A stretch of 64,000 bases of DNA from Monocercomonoides exilis. Lineage: Eukaryota > Preaxostyla > Oxymonadida > Polymastigidae. Positions 21,014-33,104 of the stretch are shown piece after piece. The stretch's first letter is position 1; each line of letters begins with the position of its first letter. Made by a program: the position numbers and the translations under genes. The stretch lies in assembly GCA_001643675.2 (NCBI GenBank), contig LSRY02000018.1, positions 372,001 to 436,000 on the forward strand, in the 5' to 3' direction. The notes beneath the pieces are model-generated. The model saw nothing but the letters and a program-made list of their open reading frames with translations. It searched no databases and was not told where the DNA came from.

Positions 21014-21805
21014 TTATCTGTTTGATTTTGCAACACGCTCAATTTCATCTTTCTTCTTGATTGCAAAAGAGTTTGATGATCCTTTAGCAGCATTCATCAA
21101 TTCATCAGCAAGACATTCAGCCATTGTCTTTGTGTTGCGGAATGATGCAGAACGAGCCTAATTTTCATTAATAATAATTATTATTTGAGTTTTTAAAATA
21201 ATTTGAATAATTTTCATACCCCTGATGTGAGGAGATAAAGAGCTTCGTTCACGCGACGAAGAGGTGAAACATCAACAGCTTGACGACGAACAACACCACC
21301 TGATCCGATACGAGTGGAATTCTCACGGGGGCCACTGTTTTGGATTGCATCCGCCAAGATCTGAATTGGATTCTTATCGGTCATAAGATTGATGTATTCA
21401 AAGCAGTGCTTAACAATGCGAACGGCCATAATTTTCTTACCATTGTTACGTCCATGCCTTTGAACGGTAAATGGAAACACAAAAAGAATTAAATGGATCA
21501 ATTGAGTATTGAATCAATGATTAATAAAAATATTAAATACATCATGAGAGAATTAACAAGACGTTCAACAATTGGGCAGTTAGCCTTTTTGAATGGGTGT
21601 TTTGCATATGTTCCGGCAGTATGTGGGAGATACACCTTAGCTGTTTTGACAGCGATGTAATCCATTAAAGAGAGGTCTTGTACTGTCACGTCATCAAAAG
21701 TCCTGTTTTTATTTAATACGGATAAAAATTAACATTCATTGCAAAAAGCTAAGATTATAATTATCCAATCGCATACCACTTTCCGAAAAGCTTGACTTCT
21801 TCCAT
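21014..21805 (-). CDS. RPS5: 40S ribosomal protein S5 (uS7)
   Basis: Small-subunit head protein that contacts mRNA and tRNA at the exit site. Exons (minus): 21777-21805, 21541-21702, 21220-21457 and 21014-21157; total 573 nt, 190 residues. Introns are 74, 83 and 62 bp. Family landmarks are present: 'VKLFGKW', 'LMDYIAVK', '[20 protein letters not shown]', '[12 protein letters not shown]', '[20 protein letters not shown]' and the terminus '[20 protein letters not shown]' followed by AKSNR. The stop TAA falls exactly at the conserved end, which supports a standard code. Start is placed at ATG 21805; the frame is open upstream ('VYGQFGKNGEDQK'), so a short 5' exon is possible. It is divergent from DNAAF6. 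Confidence 0.96.
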
Positions 21806-22086
21806 TTTCTGATCTTCACCGTTTTTCCCGAACTGACCGTAGACCTTTATTTAAATTTTAAAAATTATTTCCAATTTTTTATTGTTTGAATTTCTAAATA
21901 TTTTGAAAAAAATTTTCAACAAAAAAATGCTATTATAAAGTGTTTTTTATTTTAGAAAATTATTATTTGATTGATAAAAGCACTTTTACTTCTTCTTACA
22001 CGTGTGTTTCATATTTTTGTATTTGATGTTTCACACATATGTCAATGTTAGTCTGCAATTGTTTTATTTATAAATCGTAAGAAATT
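21806..22086. promoter_or_regulatory. Shared upstream region of divergent RPS5 and DNAAF6
   Basis: A 281 bp AT-rich gap between the two start codons must hold both promoters unless RPS5 has an extra 5' exon inside it. I cannot identify a specific motif. Confidence 0.35.
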
Positions 22087-22877
22087 ATGTCTGTAAATCC
22101 AAGCGATATGGAAAATTTGATGTCTCTTCTTATTCAGCAGCAAGAGAGTTCTGGAGAAACAATGTATGCTGCCTCAAACACATCTGCGTTAGCACCATCT
22201 ACAATTCCACAAAATCCTGCAGAGTTATTTTCTTCATCTAAAAAAATGACTGAAGAAGGTTCTCGCCCTTATGGAAAGCCAAAGAAGTCAGAAAAACCTA
22301 CTGATCCAAAAGCTATTTGGACTGAGGAAGAAATAGAAAATGAAGTTTATTTTGAACTACCAGATGGCAGAGAAGAAGCAAAGTATTAAAAATTTCCTTT
22401 CTTTTTGAAAAATATTTTTTTATTAATGAATGATAGATTTGAGATTTTATACAAACAACAAGTGGGTGCTGAAGAAGTGTTTTTTGGAATGGAAGGAAAG
22501 ACTCCATCAATTGCTTCGTGCGACGCAATATCAATACGTGTTTATCTTCCAGAAGAAGAACCAAAGACTATTGTTTCTGATCTTGCACCAAAAATTTTGA
22601 CTTTAAAAAGTCAAAAATAGTTTGCTTTTTATTAAATTCTTTGAAAAAAAATTTTTTTTTTTATTTTGCAATTTTTCCTTCAATTTTCCCAATGTTAATG
22701 TGAAGCAAACTAACTCTGCCTCTTCCAAAATTTGTTCACGATAAACAAGCTGTGGCAGAATGGGATCCGACTCGGGAGACTCTTACGGTCACTGCACCCA
22801 TCGATCTTAAGCGCACTTTCGACGAATCAATACCTGAAGAGGAGGAATTACAACAAGCGAAATATGAAGTCATATAG
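22087..22877 (+). CDS. DNAAF6: PIH1D3/DNAAF6-like axonemal dynein assembly factor
   Basis: Cytosolic co-chaperone for preassembly of axonemal dynein arms. Exons: 22087-22382, 22437-22619 and 22706-22877; 651 nt, 216 residues, close to the human protein's length. Introns are 54 and 86 bp. Family motifs: 'RPYGKPKKSEKPTDPKAIW' in the N-terminal part, 'FEILYKQQVGAEEVFFGM', 'TPSIASCDAISIRVYLP', 'KYKLTLPLPKFVHDKQAVAE' and 'WDPTRETLTVTAPI', matching the CS-like C-terminal half. Stop is TAG. The gene implies motile cilia. Identification rests on remembered family motifs; other PIH proteins are less likely given the 'YKQQVG' and 'DKQAVAEW' signatures. Confidence 0.9.
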
Positions 22878-23479
22878 AAAGTTGGCTTTCATGTGGATAT
22901 TTATGAAAGAAGTTGAAGGCGAATATAAAAAATAAATATTTTTTTTCATTTTCGTTCTTTTTAGTTGTTGTTGTTACTGCTGCTGTTGTTGTTCGATACA
23001 GCCCTATCAAGAGAAAAGAAATTGAAATTTTGTGTTTTATGTTTGATTTAAGAATTACAATGATTTTCAACATTAACTGTTTCCTATTTCAAAACAATAC
23101 AGTAAATAATGATTAAAGAATTATAAAAACGTGCGTTTTACATAATACCTTCAATATCTTCAACATATGAATAATTGCTTGAAATTTTTGTTTTATTGCT
23201 GCAATATTACAAAGCAGATTATTCGGCTTTCAAATATTTATTATTTGATAACAATTAAATTCATTTCATTTCCAAGCTTTTCTTTATTGTCCATTGTTCG
23301 AAAAATGATTGTTCAATTTTTTTATATATTTTTTTATAACAAAGATTTTCATTGAAAATATGTGTGATAACTTTTTTATTTTTCCTAATTGAATCAAAAA
23401 ACTTTTAATAAAGCAACAGGATCAAATTTTGATTATTCAATTTAGCGACAGTCTTGTTTTCAACAAAACATTTTGATGC
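22878..23479. other. Intergenic AT-rich gap
   Basis: Lies between DNAAF6 and the Lag1/TLC gene. No coding or RNA signal seen. Confidence 0.5.
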
Positions 23480-25841
23480 ATGCCTGCCATCCCTTGGAAG
23501 CAAGTTCCAGTATTTTGTGTTCTTGGGTTTGGAATCGCCATATTCCGATATGCTATTGAAGAATACATCTCAAATGTTTGTGTACAACTAGCTTTTGATA
23601 TTATATTTTTAAAAATTGTTTTCAATTTTTATCATACAAAACCCTGCATATTTCTTTTATTTGTATGTCTTTAAAGATTTTATTAAAAAGATCTTTCTTC
23701 CGAAGGAGAAAAACACGAAAATTTGTTCAAGAGGCTTTTAGCTTACTTTATTATGTTTCAATTACAATAGCGGAATGGGTATATGTAGCAGAAAATCATT
23801 TAATATTTCATCTTAAACTTTGCTGGGTATGAATTTTTATTCGTTTTACATAATTTTAAATTTAAAATGCTTTTCAGACTAATTATGCAACCACTGAAGT
23901 AACTCAGCTTGGCAAAACTTTGTATTACATGGAATGTCTTTATTATGTATCGTCACTATTCTATACGCTTTTCCAAACAAAGCGACTTGGAGATCTTTTT
24001 GAAACATATTTCCATCACGCGATGACCCTTGCCTTGCTTGGCTTTTCTTATAAAATGCGGTATTTATTATTAGCATATAAATTATAACAAATCATAATTT
24101 TTTTTTAAATGGAAACAGATGCTCTCGAATTGGAATTGTGATATGCTTTATTCACAATTTTAGTGAAATATTCGTTTGTGTCGCAAAGGCCATGCTTTAT
24201 TTTTCATTCATTCACGGTTCGGTTTACGCGTTTTGGGTTGTTGTGGTTTGATCTTTATTTCTTTCCAAACATTTAATTCTTCACGTTAATTTATAAACAA
24301 ACAAAAAACTTTATTTTTTTGATCAATAAAATAAAATAAAAATAAAATAAACAAAAATAAAACCCAACAACGAATCCAACCAGATCACCTGGCTTTTGCT
24401 GCGCCTGCTGTACTTCCCGTTGTTCGTGATCCGCTCCACGCTATTCGACTGCTACCGAATGGTTGTGTCAGTGGGGGAGGCATCTGCTTCTGCATGGATA
24501 ACAGCTGTGAGTTTTCTGTTAGCCTTGCTCTGCCTCCACGTGTGGTGGTTCAGGAAATTCATTGTTCTTCTGATGAAGCTGACGCTGTCCCTGAGAAAGG
24601 AGAAGGCGAAGCGGAAGCGGAAGAAGGAGAAGGAGAACGAGAGGAGGGAGAGGGAGAGGAGGAAGAGAATCAGAGCATTGAGGAAGAAGAAGAAGAAGAA
24701 GGGAAAGGGGGAGCAAGGGGAAGGGGAAGGGGAAGGAGATGAAGGAGATGAAGGGGATGAAAGCGAAGAGGCGAATAAACGGCATGGCGATGGGAAAGAA
24801 GGTGGCATTTCTTCTATCTTCGATATCACATCGCCTTCTTCTTCTTCTTCTTCTATTTCTTCTTCTTCTTCTGGTGCTGCTGCTTCTTCCTCCATTCTCC
24901 TTCCTTCATTTCGTCCGGCGCTTTCAACTTCTCCTCTTCTTTCTTCTTTCTCTTCTTCTCCTTCTTCTCCTTCCTCCTCCCCCTCCTCCTCCTCATTATC
25001 ATCATCATCATATTCTTCTTCTTCTTCTTCTCGTCTTTCATCCAAAATAGCGCTTAACATCTATCCAGGTGTTAGTACCTCTTCTTCTTCTCCTTCTCCT
25101 TTTTCTTCTTCTTCTGCTTTATCAAAATCTTCACACAACGGAGAAGAAGAAGATGAAGAAGATGAAGATGTGGAAGAGGAAGAAGAATTCGATGATGATG
25201 ATGAATTTGATGATGACAACGAAGAAGAAGAAGAAGAAGAAGAAGAAGAACTTTCTTCTTCTCCTCTTCTGTCTCCTTCTCCTTCTCCTTCTCCTCTTCT
25301 TTCGAAGTATGTGAGAAGAAGAAGAATAAATCCAGCAAAACAGGCGGAAGAGCATAAAAACGCAGATGACGCTGATAATTCTCATTCATCTCGTTCTTCT
25401 TCTAATTCTTCTTCTTCCTCCTCCTCCTCCTCTTCTTCTTCTTCAATTAATTCTTCTTCTTCTTCTTCTTCTTCTTCTTCTTCTTCTTCTTCTTCTTCTT
25501 CTCTTTCATCAAATTCTGACCCGAATTCAAATTCTTTGGATTCTTCTCCTTTATTCACATTTGCACAACACAAAGATTCTAAACCAAATATTTCTTCTTC
25601 TTCCATTTCTTCTTCTTCTTCTCTTTCTTCTTCTTCTTCTTCTCTTTCTTCTTCTTCTTCTTCTCTTTCTTCTTCTTATTCTTCCACTTCATCATTATCG
25701 TCTTCTTCTATTTCTTCTTCTCCTTCTCCTTCTCCTTCTTCTTCCTCCTCTTCCTCTTCCTCTTCTCCTTCTCCTCCTCCTTTGCCTTCGTATCAACCTT
25801 CGATGTACATAACAAGACCTTCAATGTTTCAGAGATTATAA
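23480..25841 (+). CDS. Lag1/TLC-domain ceramide-synthase-like protein with Ser-rich tail
   Basis: Multi-pass ER membrane protein; family members N-acylate sphingoid bases. Exons: 23480-23575, 23677-23826, 23878-24059, 24119-24245 and 24384-25841; 2013 nt, 670 residues. Introns are 101, 51, 59 and 138 bp. Motifs: 'KFVQEAFSLLYYVSITIAEW', 'YYMECLYYVSSLFY', 'YFHHAMTLALLGFSYKMR' with the His pair, and 'WLLLRLLYFPLFVIRSTLF'. The usual HDxSD signature reads HNFSE here, so both conserved Asp are replaced. After the last membrane helix (near 24590) comes a basic KRKRKKEK stretch, then about 400 residues of poly-Ser and acidic runs encoded by TCT/TCC and GAA arrays. The family's tail is usually far shorter. 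Exon 1 could end 6 bp later. Confidence 0.85.
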
Positions 25842-26629
25842 AGGAAAAATTAGTTATCCTAAAAAAATATAAATAGAGGAAAAGAAAAGAAGAGGAAAGA
25901 AAAGAAAAGAAAAGAAAAAAAAGAAAAGGAAAGGAAAGAAGAGAAAAAGGAAAGGAAAGGAAAGAAGAGAAAAAGAAAAGATAAGATAAAGACAAAGAAA
26001 AGAAAGAAGAGGAACTTTTATTAATTGGGATTGCATAGTTATGTTTTTAAGCTTTATAATTTAAACAGAAAAAATAAAAGACGATTTTTTTTTTTTTCTG
26101 TTTATTTTTTATTTTAGTAACATTTTATTCTGTTTTTTAATTAATTTTCTATTTTTTCAAACAAATTTTTTATTTTATTTTTTTTTTTTTCATTTTTTTT
26201 ATTTTTTGATAGCAAATTCTTTACAATGTTAAACTTTTGGTGTTGTATCTCAATTTGCGTGCAAGGCCATTTTTATATTAATTTTCATTTTTTTTTTTTC
26301 ATTCAATTTATTTATTTTAAATCAATCTGGTTTTTTTTTTTTTTTTTTTTTTCTTTCTGCAATTGATAATTTTTTAGTTGCTTTAGTTGGTGAGTTTTTA
26401 AGATAAATAAATAAATAAAATAAAAGATATTTTTCTTTTTTTAACAGAAAAATATTTTTGTTTTGTTGATTTTGTTGATTTTGTTGATTTTGTTTATTTT
26501 ATTCGTTTTATTCGTTTTGTTCGTTTTGAAAATGTTTATAGATATTTTTCACTCAATCCTGATCCTCTTCTTTGAATTGTGCTAAGTTTTATATAGAAAT
26601 GTTGTTTGTTTCATTGGAAGATATCAAAG

Positions 26630-26661
<32 letters not shown>

Positions 26662-27448
26662 GGAAGAGAGAAAGAGAAAGAGAAGGAAGAAAGAAAAAAG
26701 GAAGGGAAGAAAGAAATAAAAGAAGGAAGGGAAGGAAGGAAACTTTTTCTATTTAATAAATCTGTGTTTTCTTTGTTCTGTTTTACTTTTCTTTTTCTTT
26801 TTCTTTTTCTTTTTCTTTTTAAACTTTTTTTGAACTTTTTTGCAAATGTTTCATTTGCTAACACTTCACAAACACAAAACATCGCCTGCTTTTTGGTGTA
26901 AGAATTTGATTTTTATTTTATTTTTATTTTATTCTTTCTTTTTTATTGCATGGAAATTAAAACCTTTTGTGCTTTTCTCTTGATTTTTTAATGTTTACTT
27001 TTAAATTTGAATTTACCGCTAAAAATTGAATTCAAAAAGAAAGAAAGGTAAATTATCTGGGAAAATCTGTTGATGCAATTAAATTTTCTAAAAAAGGAAA
27101 AGGAAAAGAAAAGAAAAAGGAAAAGAGCATTACGATGTAACGAAGAATGTGAGGTGGATGAATCTCAAAAGGAAAAAAAAATGAAGAGAAAACAAGAATT
27201 CTAATAAATGTCTATTGATAAATATCAAATTCTATTCAATTACTTAACTTTTCTTTATTTTATTTTATTTCTCAATGTTTAATTTGAATCTTATTTCATT
27301 CAGTTCAGTTGAGTTCAATTTTGTTCAGTTCATTTCAATTTATTCGATTTCAAATAATTCTCTTTTATTCAATTTCAGTCTATTTCATTCTATTCTATTC
27401 TATTCTTCTATTCTGTTTTATTCTTATTATTCTTATTCTTTAACAGTC
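25842..27448. other. Intergenic low-complexity region
   Basis: Purine-rich AGAAA runs (25870-26010), T-runs (26084-26355), an AGAGAA array (26625-26745) and (TTTTTC)n (26790-26820). The ORFs here are compositional. No gene is supported. Confidence 0.6.
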
Positions 27449-29709
27449 TTATTTATACGAAGGAATATACAGCGTCTCATTCGGCTTCAAAATCGGCCTA
27501 TTCGCTTCCGATGGCACATACCTCATTTCCTTCTCTGTCTTCGCTTTGCCTCTCTCTTTCCTCTTCTCCCTCTCAAAATCTGAGTCCGTCCTCCTCTCCC
27601 TCTCCTTCCCGTCTTCCTTCGGCCGCTTCGGCAGCTTTCCACCCGTTTCCATTTGAATTCTTCCGGCACTCCTCTCATCCCTCCCTCTTCTCCTTCCACT
27701 TTCTCTCTCTTCTCTTCCTTCTCTTCCTTCCCTGTGCCATGCTTGTGCTTCTTTATGAGTTTCTTTCTCTTTCTCCTTCTCTTTCTGTTTTTCCTTCTCC
27801 TTCTCTTTTTCATTTTCCTTCTTGTCTTTCTCCTTCTCCTTCTCCTTCTGCTTTTGTGTTTGTGTTTGTGTTTGAGCTTTTCCCTGTGATTGCATTTTAA
27901 TTGATTCATCCTTCACTTCGTGTGTTGTTGGCGCCATTATCTTCGGACGTTGCGTTTGGATTGCAAGTGAAGAGGGGGTTTTGGATGAGGAAGTAGAAGA
28001 AGAGGAAGAAGAAGAGGAGGAAGAGGAGGAGGAAGAGGAAGAGGAAGAAGAAGTTGGATCTGATACTGTTCTTTGTGGGCTTGCATTTATGGAAGAAGCA
28101 GCAGTCTTCGTTTCCTTTGGAGATGTTCCAGAAGAAGAAGAAGAAGAAGAAGAAGAAGAAGAGGAAGAGGAAGAGGAAGAGGAAGAGGAAGAGGAAGAGG
28201 AAGAGGAAGAGGAAGAGGAAGAAGAAGTGGAAGAAGTGGAAGAAGTGGAAGAAGTGGTTGAATTCTGTTTACTTGCAGCCTTCTTCGGCGAAGCAGCAGC
28301 AACTTTCGCTTTGGCGCTTTTCTCTTTCTTGTCCTTCTTCTCTTTCTTAGCCATCTTATCCATCTTTTCAGCTTTTCCCGTTTTTCCTTTCTTCTCTGCA
28401 TTGTCGTCATTCTCATCATTATCATCGCTATTTCCATTGCTATCTCCATTTTCAGTTCCCTGCTGATGATGATGCTGCTTGTGCTGAGTGGTGTGTGTGT
28501 GGTGTGTGACGTGTGTAGCTGGTGCAGCTGTTGATGAGGATGAGGAGGAGGATGATGATGATTTCAATGAAGAAGATGATATTGATGATGCTGATGCTGA
28601 AGCTGTTATTGTGGTTTCTGGTTTTTGATGCCCCTGTTTCTTTTTGTGGGAGGAAGAGAATTGGATTGGATTTGGGTGTCGGATGGGGTTGGCGAATTCA
28701 GCTGGCACGCCTGTGGGCGGAAGAGGAGCGGATGCCACTGAAGTAGTCTTAGGCGAAGGAACAAGGGGAGAAGAAGAAGAAGAAGAAGATGATGATGATG
28801 ATGAAGCAGAATCGGCTGAGGGAGATGGAATGTGCGAAGAAGATGGGAGTGATTTTGGAATACCGCTTGCAGCAACGGTTGCTTTTGGTGCTGGAGAAGG
28901 CACAGAGTTCAGAGGATTTTGATCTCCTTTTTTTGATTTGCCCTTTTTCGAAACGGGTTCAACCGGATTAAACCATTTTGTGGTTACCAGAGTATCAAGA
29001 ATTTTTCTTAATTGCTCAAATGTTTGAGATGGAATCCCGGATGGCTTGTTTTCTCCTGCCAGAAGTGAACAAGCAAACGTAGAAGATTTTGAAAACGGAT
29101 CAATATCCGACAGATCTTCAATTGAAGATGGGACAATATGATGAGAAAGACTTCCAACCGATTTTACATCTGCAAGAGAAACATTTCCAGCTTTTGCAGC
29201 AATAAGGCCAGCTCTTTCTTCTCCTTTTGGTCCTTCAAGTATTTTAGGAAGTATAAGAGCAGTTAGCAGCATACTTACCTCATGAGCATGTTTTGCTTGG
29301 CGTTTAACTTTTTCCGCTTCTTCTGCTGCTAAATATGTTGTAACTTGTGCGCGCAATTGCTCTAGATCTTCAATGCTTTTCTGAAGATATATTTTCCCTG
29401 CAACTTTTTGACTTTGAAGGAAATCAAGTTCTTCACCTGATTCTTGAAGTTTTTCCAGTTGTTCAACCTGGGACATTTTCTTTATGGATGACCGAAGCTT
29501 CCTCTGAATAGAATCTAATATGGGGTTATCTTCAAGAGGCAAATTCGGCACAGTTGGAACTTTTTGCTTTGTTGAAACATTGCTTTTTTGATCTTTCTGT
29601 TGCTGCTTTTGTTTATCTGAAGCGCGCTTTCTTTAGCATTAAAATATATTTAAATTTTAATTTTATACACATAATAGTCTTGATAATCACACTTTTTCCC
29701 TTTTTCCAT
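27449..29709 (-). CDS. Charged low-complexity protein with N-terminal coiled coil, unrecognised
   Basis: A 17-nt first exon (29693-29709, encoding MEKGK and part of the next codon) splices over a 62 bp intron (GTGTGA...AAAG) to 27449-29630. Total 2199 nt, 732 residues. The N-terminal ~230 residues look globular or coiled-coil: 'ILDSIQRKLRSSIKKMSQVE', 'EDLEQLRAQVTTYLAAEEAE' and 'FEQLRKILDTLVTTKWFNP'. The rest is low complexity: poly-Ser tracts (AGAAGA arrays near 28130-28230), a His/Gln patch, Lys/Glu repeats ending near 'GREGREERESGRRRGR', and a tidy C-terminus 'RPILKPNETLYIPSYK'. I do not recognise a family. A scaffold or RNA-associated role is possible by composition only. Confidence 0.7.
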
Positions 29710-29823
29710 TCGAAAAGGAAGAATATCTGCAATTCAAAAAGAAAATATACAAAAGATCAAAATTTCAGTAAAATGTCCAAAAAATAACAACTGAGCAAAT
29801 GTGAAGTGAATTAACTTTATTTT

Positions 29824-30829
29824 TTATGCCGACAAAAGCTTCTTTTTCTTTTCTTCTTCTTCCTTCTTCTTTTCTCCTTCCACTCTTTCAATACAAGCTG
29901 TGACTTCGGCATCAGTTAGGATTCTCATTGGCTTTCCGCATTCCATTACGCAAATTTCTAAATTTTTAGATCCTGTATCAACAACCTCCAATAGCGCTTT
30001 CATAGCCAAATCTATGGAATCATTTGTGGAAAGATCTTGCTGGAAGTGGTTTTCCAGATATTCTCTCACAACATCACCGCTTCTGCCAATTGCAGTGGCC
30101 TTGAAAAAAGTTTATTGATTAGCAAAAATAAAAATTTCAGTGACAAAATCAAATAGCATACTTGCCATTCTGTAGATGTTCCAGTTGGATCTGTTACGAA
30201 TAAATGAGGTGTTTTGTCTGGATCAAATCCAGCAATCAAAGTTGATATTCCAAATGGTCTTGCTCCTCCTGATTGCGTATATTTCTAAAAACATATGAAC
30301 ATTAAAGAGAATAATAATATGCAATGCTCATAACAAAAGAAAAACCTGTTGTATCCCAGCAATGTATCTTGCAATATAATCAACAGGACATGGAGCATCC
30401 ATTCTTAGACGGAAATTTTGGCATTCAATTCTTGCCTAGTTGTGTTTTAAATAACATTGTAAATTACCACAAAATCAAAAATTTGTCAATTTATTAAAAA
30501 TGGCAATTAAAGTTTCTCCGCATTCAAAAAAATATCCAATATTCTTTAACTGTCATTAATATGCACACCTTATTTAAAATTACTCTTGCATCTGCAGACA
30601 GTCCAGAGTACGCAAGTGCAATGTGGCTATCAAGTGCTCCGACTTTCTTTACGGTTCTTGAATCTTGCAGTTTTTTTGTTTCAAACTTTTCCAAAGCGAG
30701 AATGACACTATTTGCACCTCGAACTCCAATGGATGCAGCGCCCTTTTTTACAGCTTCCATGGCGTATTCAGCTTGAAATAAATGTCCATCTGGTGAGAAA
30801 ACTGTAAGAGCACGATCGTATTTGCTCAT
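29824..30829 (-). CDS. PSMA7: 20S proteasome subunit alpha-4 (PSMA7-like)
   Basis: Structural alpha-ring subunit of the 20S core. Exons (minus): 30569-30829, 30346-30435, 30162-30284 and 29824-30099; 750 nt, 249 residues, as usual for the family. Introns are 133, 61 and 62 bp. Motifs: '[20 protein letters not shown]' with the alpha-signature '[10 protein letters not shown]', '[17 protein letters not shown]', '[12 protein letters not shown]', '[17 protein letters not shown]' and a Lys-rich C-terminus. The start is placed at 30829 because the family begins M-S-x-YDRA; the frame extends a few codons upstream. TAA stop. Confidence 0.95.
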
Positions 30830-31178
30830 TGAAAAATCTAATATGGCATTTTTGAGTAACATAATTTTTGATAAATTTGAAAAAGCTTTGTTAAATCACT
30901 TTAAACCATGCATAAATAATAATCAATTTGTTTTGGTTTTGTGACAAACATCGAAACAAATATTTTGCTCATTATTTATTTTCCATCGAAAAAATAAAAA
31001 TGCATTGGAAAAATATAAAAAAATTATCATTTTCCATTACAAAAAAAAGATTGTCTTTGTGTTATAAGTGTTACCAAATTAGTGACACGCCACTTTCACA
31101 TTTTTATAATTCTGCTGATGTGTGATAAATATAAATAATTTTTAAAAAAATATTTAAATAATTTGAAAATAAAAATTA

Positions 31179-31216
31179 AATAAAATAAAATAAAATAAAA
31201 TAAAATAAAATAAAAT
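31179..31216 (+). repeat. (TAAAA)n microsatellite
   Basis: About seven TAAAA units in AT-rich intergenic DNA (30830-31503), which otherwise shows nothing. Confidence 0.9.
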
Positions 31217-31505
31217 TGAATGTGACTTTGTCAGTTTAAGTGAAAAAATATTATTCACTATTTTGTTTCATTTAGTCTTTTTCAGGCAAATAAAAGTTTT
31301 CCTTTTTAAATAAATTTATCTTCAAGTTACCGAATTTATTTCTATCAAAAAATTCTTATTGATTAATTGTTGAATTATGCAAGAAGAGGAACGCGAAGAA
31401 ATGAACACTTTGTTGAAAGAACTTCTTTTCATTTGTTTTTATCAGAAAAAGATTTAGATGTTAATTACTTGAAATCGAATTTTTCATCATGAATTAATAC
31501 AGCTA

Positions 31506-32053
31506 GTGTTCATAATTGTGGACACTTTCAATAACTGTGGACAGTAGCATAATCTCAACAACCATTGATAGTTGCATTTTGATAAAATACCCAACTGTTC
31601 CCTCATTGAATATTAACTAATATGAATAGTTTTAATCACACATCCAACACAATGAAATGGCTTATTTTTTTTTGAAAACTTCCTTTTGTTTAATTATCAA
31701 ATATTACAAAAAATACATATTTTCATCAAATTTCTGCTCCCACAAAAAATACTTCATTGTCATGAAAACAAAACCTTAACAATGTTATTATTACCATTTC
31801 AGTGAAGTTTTATTTATAAGAACAGAAATTTGATGAAAATATGTATTTTTTGTAATATTTGATAATTAAACAAAAGGAAGTTTTCAAAAAAAAATAAGCC
31901 ATTTCATTGTGTTGGATGTGTGATTAAAACTATTCATATTAGTTAATATTCAATGAGGGAACAGTTGGGTATTTTATCAAAATGCAACTATCAATGGTTG
32001 TTGAGATTATGCTACTGTCCACAGTTATTGAAAGTGTCCACAATTATTTACAC
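31506..32053. mobile_element. Fold-back element with TA target duplication (548 bp)
   Basis: The two halves are near-perfect inverted repeats of about 230 bp. The ends are GTGTTCATAATTGTGGACAC and the complement GTGTAAATAATTGTGGACAC, flanked by TA on both sides (31504-31505, 32054-32055), as in Tc1/mariner-type MITEs. The ~100 bp centre is less symmetric and matches the centre of the degraded copy at 9362-9612. No coding capacity. Confidence 0.85.
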
Positions 32054-32146
32054 TAACTATACACTAAAAATTGTTCTAAGTTGAAGAAATTATTATTGAA
32101 ATCATAATTTTATTGTCTTAATAATAGATATTTTATAAAGAGAATT

Positions 32147-32147
<1 letters not shown>

Positions 32148-32193
<46 letters not shown>
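32148..32193 (+). repeat. Poly(A) run (46 nt)
   Basis: An uninterrupted A-run about 95 bp downstream of the fold-back. It could be slippage or a retrotransposed-RNA tail; no element is seen attached to it. Confidence 0.9.
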
Positions 32194-32194
<1 letters not shown>

Positions 32195-32746
32195 GTGATT
32201 TTTTATTTGAGTTAGTATTTTTGGTAATGTTTGTGTTGTTGTTTTATGTGACTTTTGAAAAATTTGAACCAAAAATAAATCAGCAATAAACATAAAATAA
32301 AAAAGTTGTTATTCGTATAATTAAAAATGAAAAGAAAATTTTTATGAAAAATTGAAAAGTTTAAAGTGAAATTCATAAGAATCATTCGTTATTTGATTAG
32401 CGAAAAAAATCAATATTTCACAAAATTTTGACGAAAAAGTGGGCCTTCAATTGAGATTAAATAAAAACAAATCTAAATCATATTCATTTTTCAATTTTGC
32501 AATAGTTTGAAAAAAAGTTCAAAATTGTATCGGAAAAGAGATGAAAAATTATTAAAACAACAAATATCATAGTTATACCAATTACATGTTTTCATTTTCT
32601 TTTTCAATTTTTTTGATAATTTTTGGGAATTCCATAAATTTTCAGACTTATTAAGCAGAAAGCATTAGTATATTTTTGTCATTCATAACTTTATTGAACT
32701 TTCTCAGATTTCGAAATTAATAGGGTTTTCATTTCTGCAAAACATA

Positions 32747-33102
32747 CAGTTTGCGAAAAAATACCGGACAAGATCGATTTCTCAATTACCACTCAAAGAG
32801 AAAATCTGATAATATTCCTCAAAAGATATCTTAACAATACAAACTCATTTGGCATATCAGACTTTCATTTCCGTGCAGACTGAATATTTAAAAAATAATT
32901 TTTAAAATCTCGGAGAAATTTGATTATGTGTTTCTCCGAGATTTTAAAAATTATTTTTTAAATATTCAGTCTGCACGGAAATGAAAGTCTGATATGCCAA
33001 ATGAGTTTGTATTGTTAAGATATCTTTTGAGGAATATTATCAGATTTTCTCTTTGAGTGGTAATTGAGAAATCGATCTTGTCCGGTATTTTTTCGCAAAC
33101 TG
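32747..33102. mobile_element. Fold-back element with CAGTTTGCG ends, TA target (356 bp)
   Basis: A near-perfect palindrome. CAGTTTGCGAAAAAATACC is the left terminus and its complement the right, with TA on both sides (32745-32746, 33103-33104). The subterminal AAAAAATACCGGACAA motif is shared with the termini of the 3.3 kb element at 45806-49102, so both may use one Tc1/mariner-type transposase. Almost no loop (about 15 nt). Confidence 0.88.
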
Positions 33103-33104
33103 TA

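Noticed and set aside
24452-25060. Long antisense and alternative-frame ORFs over poly-Ser/Glu regions (also at 25.0-25.8, 27.5-28.9, 40.0-42.8, 50.4-51.9 and 54-57 kb)
   Set aside because: They arise because GAA/TCT-type trinucleotide arrays are open in most frames; the opposite-strand gene continues with non-repetitive, recognisable sequence.
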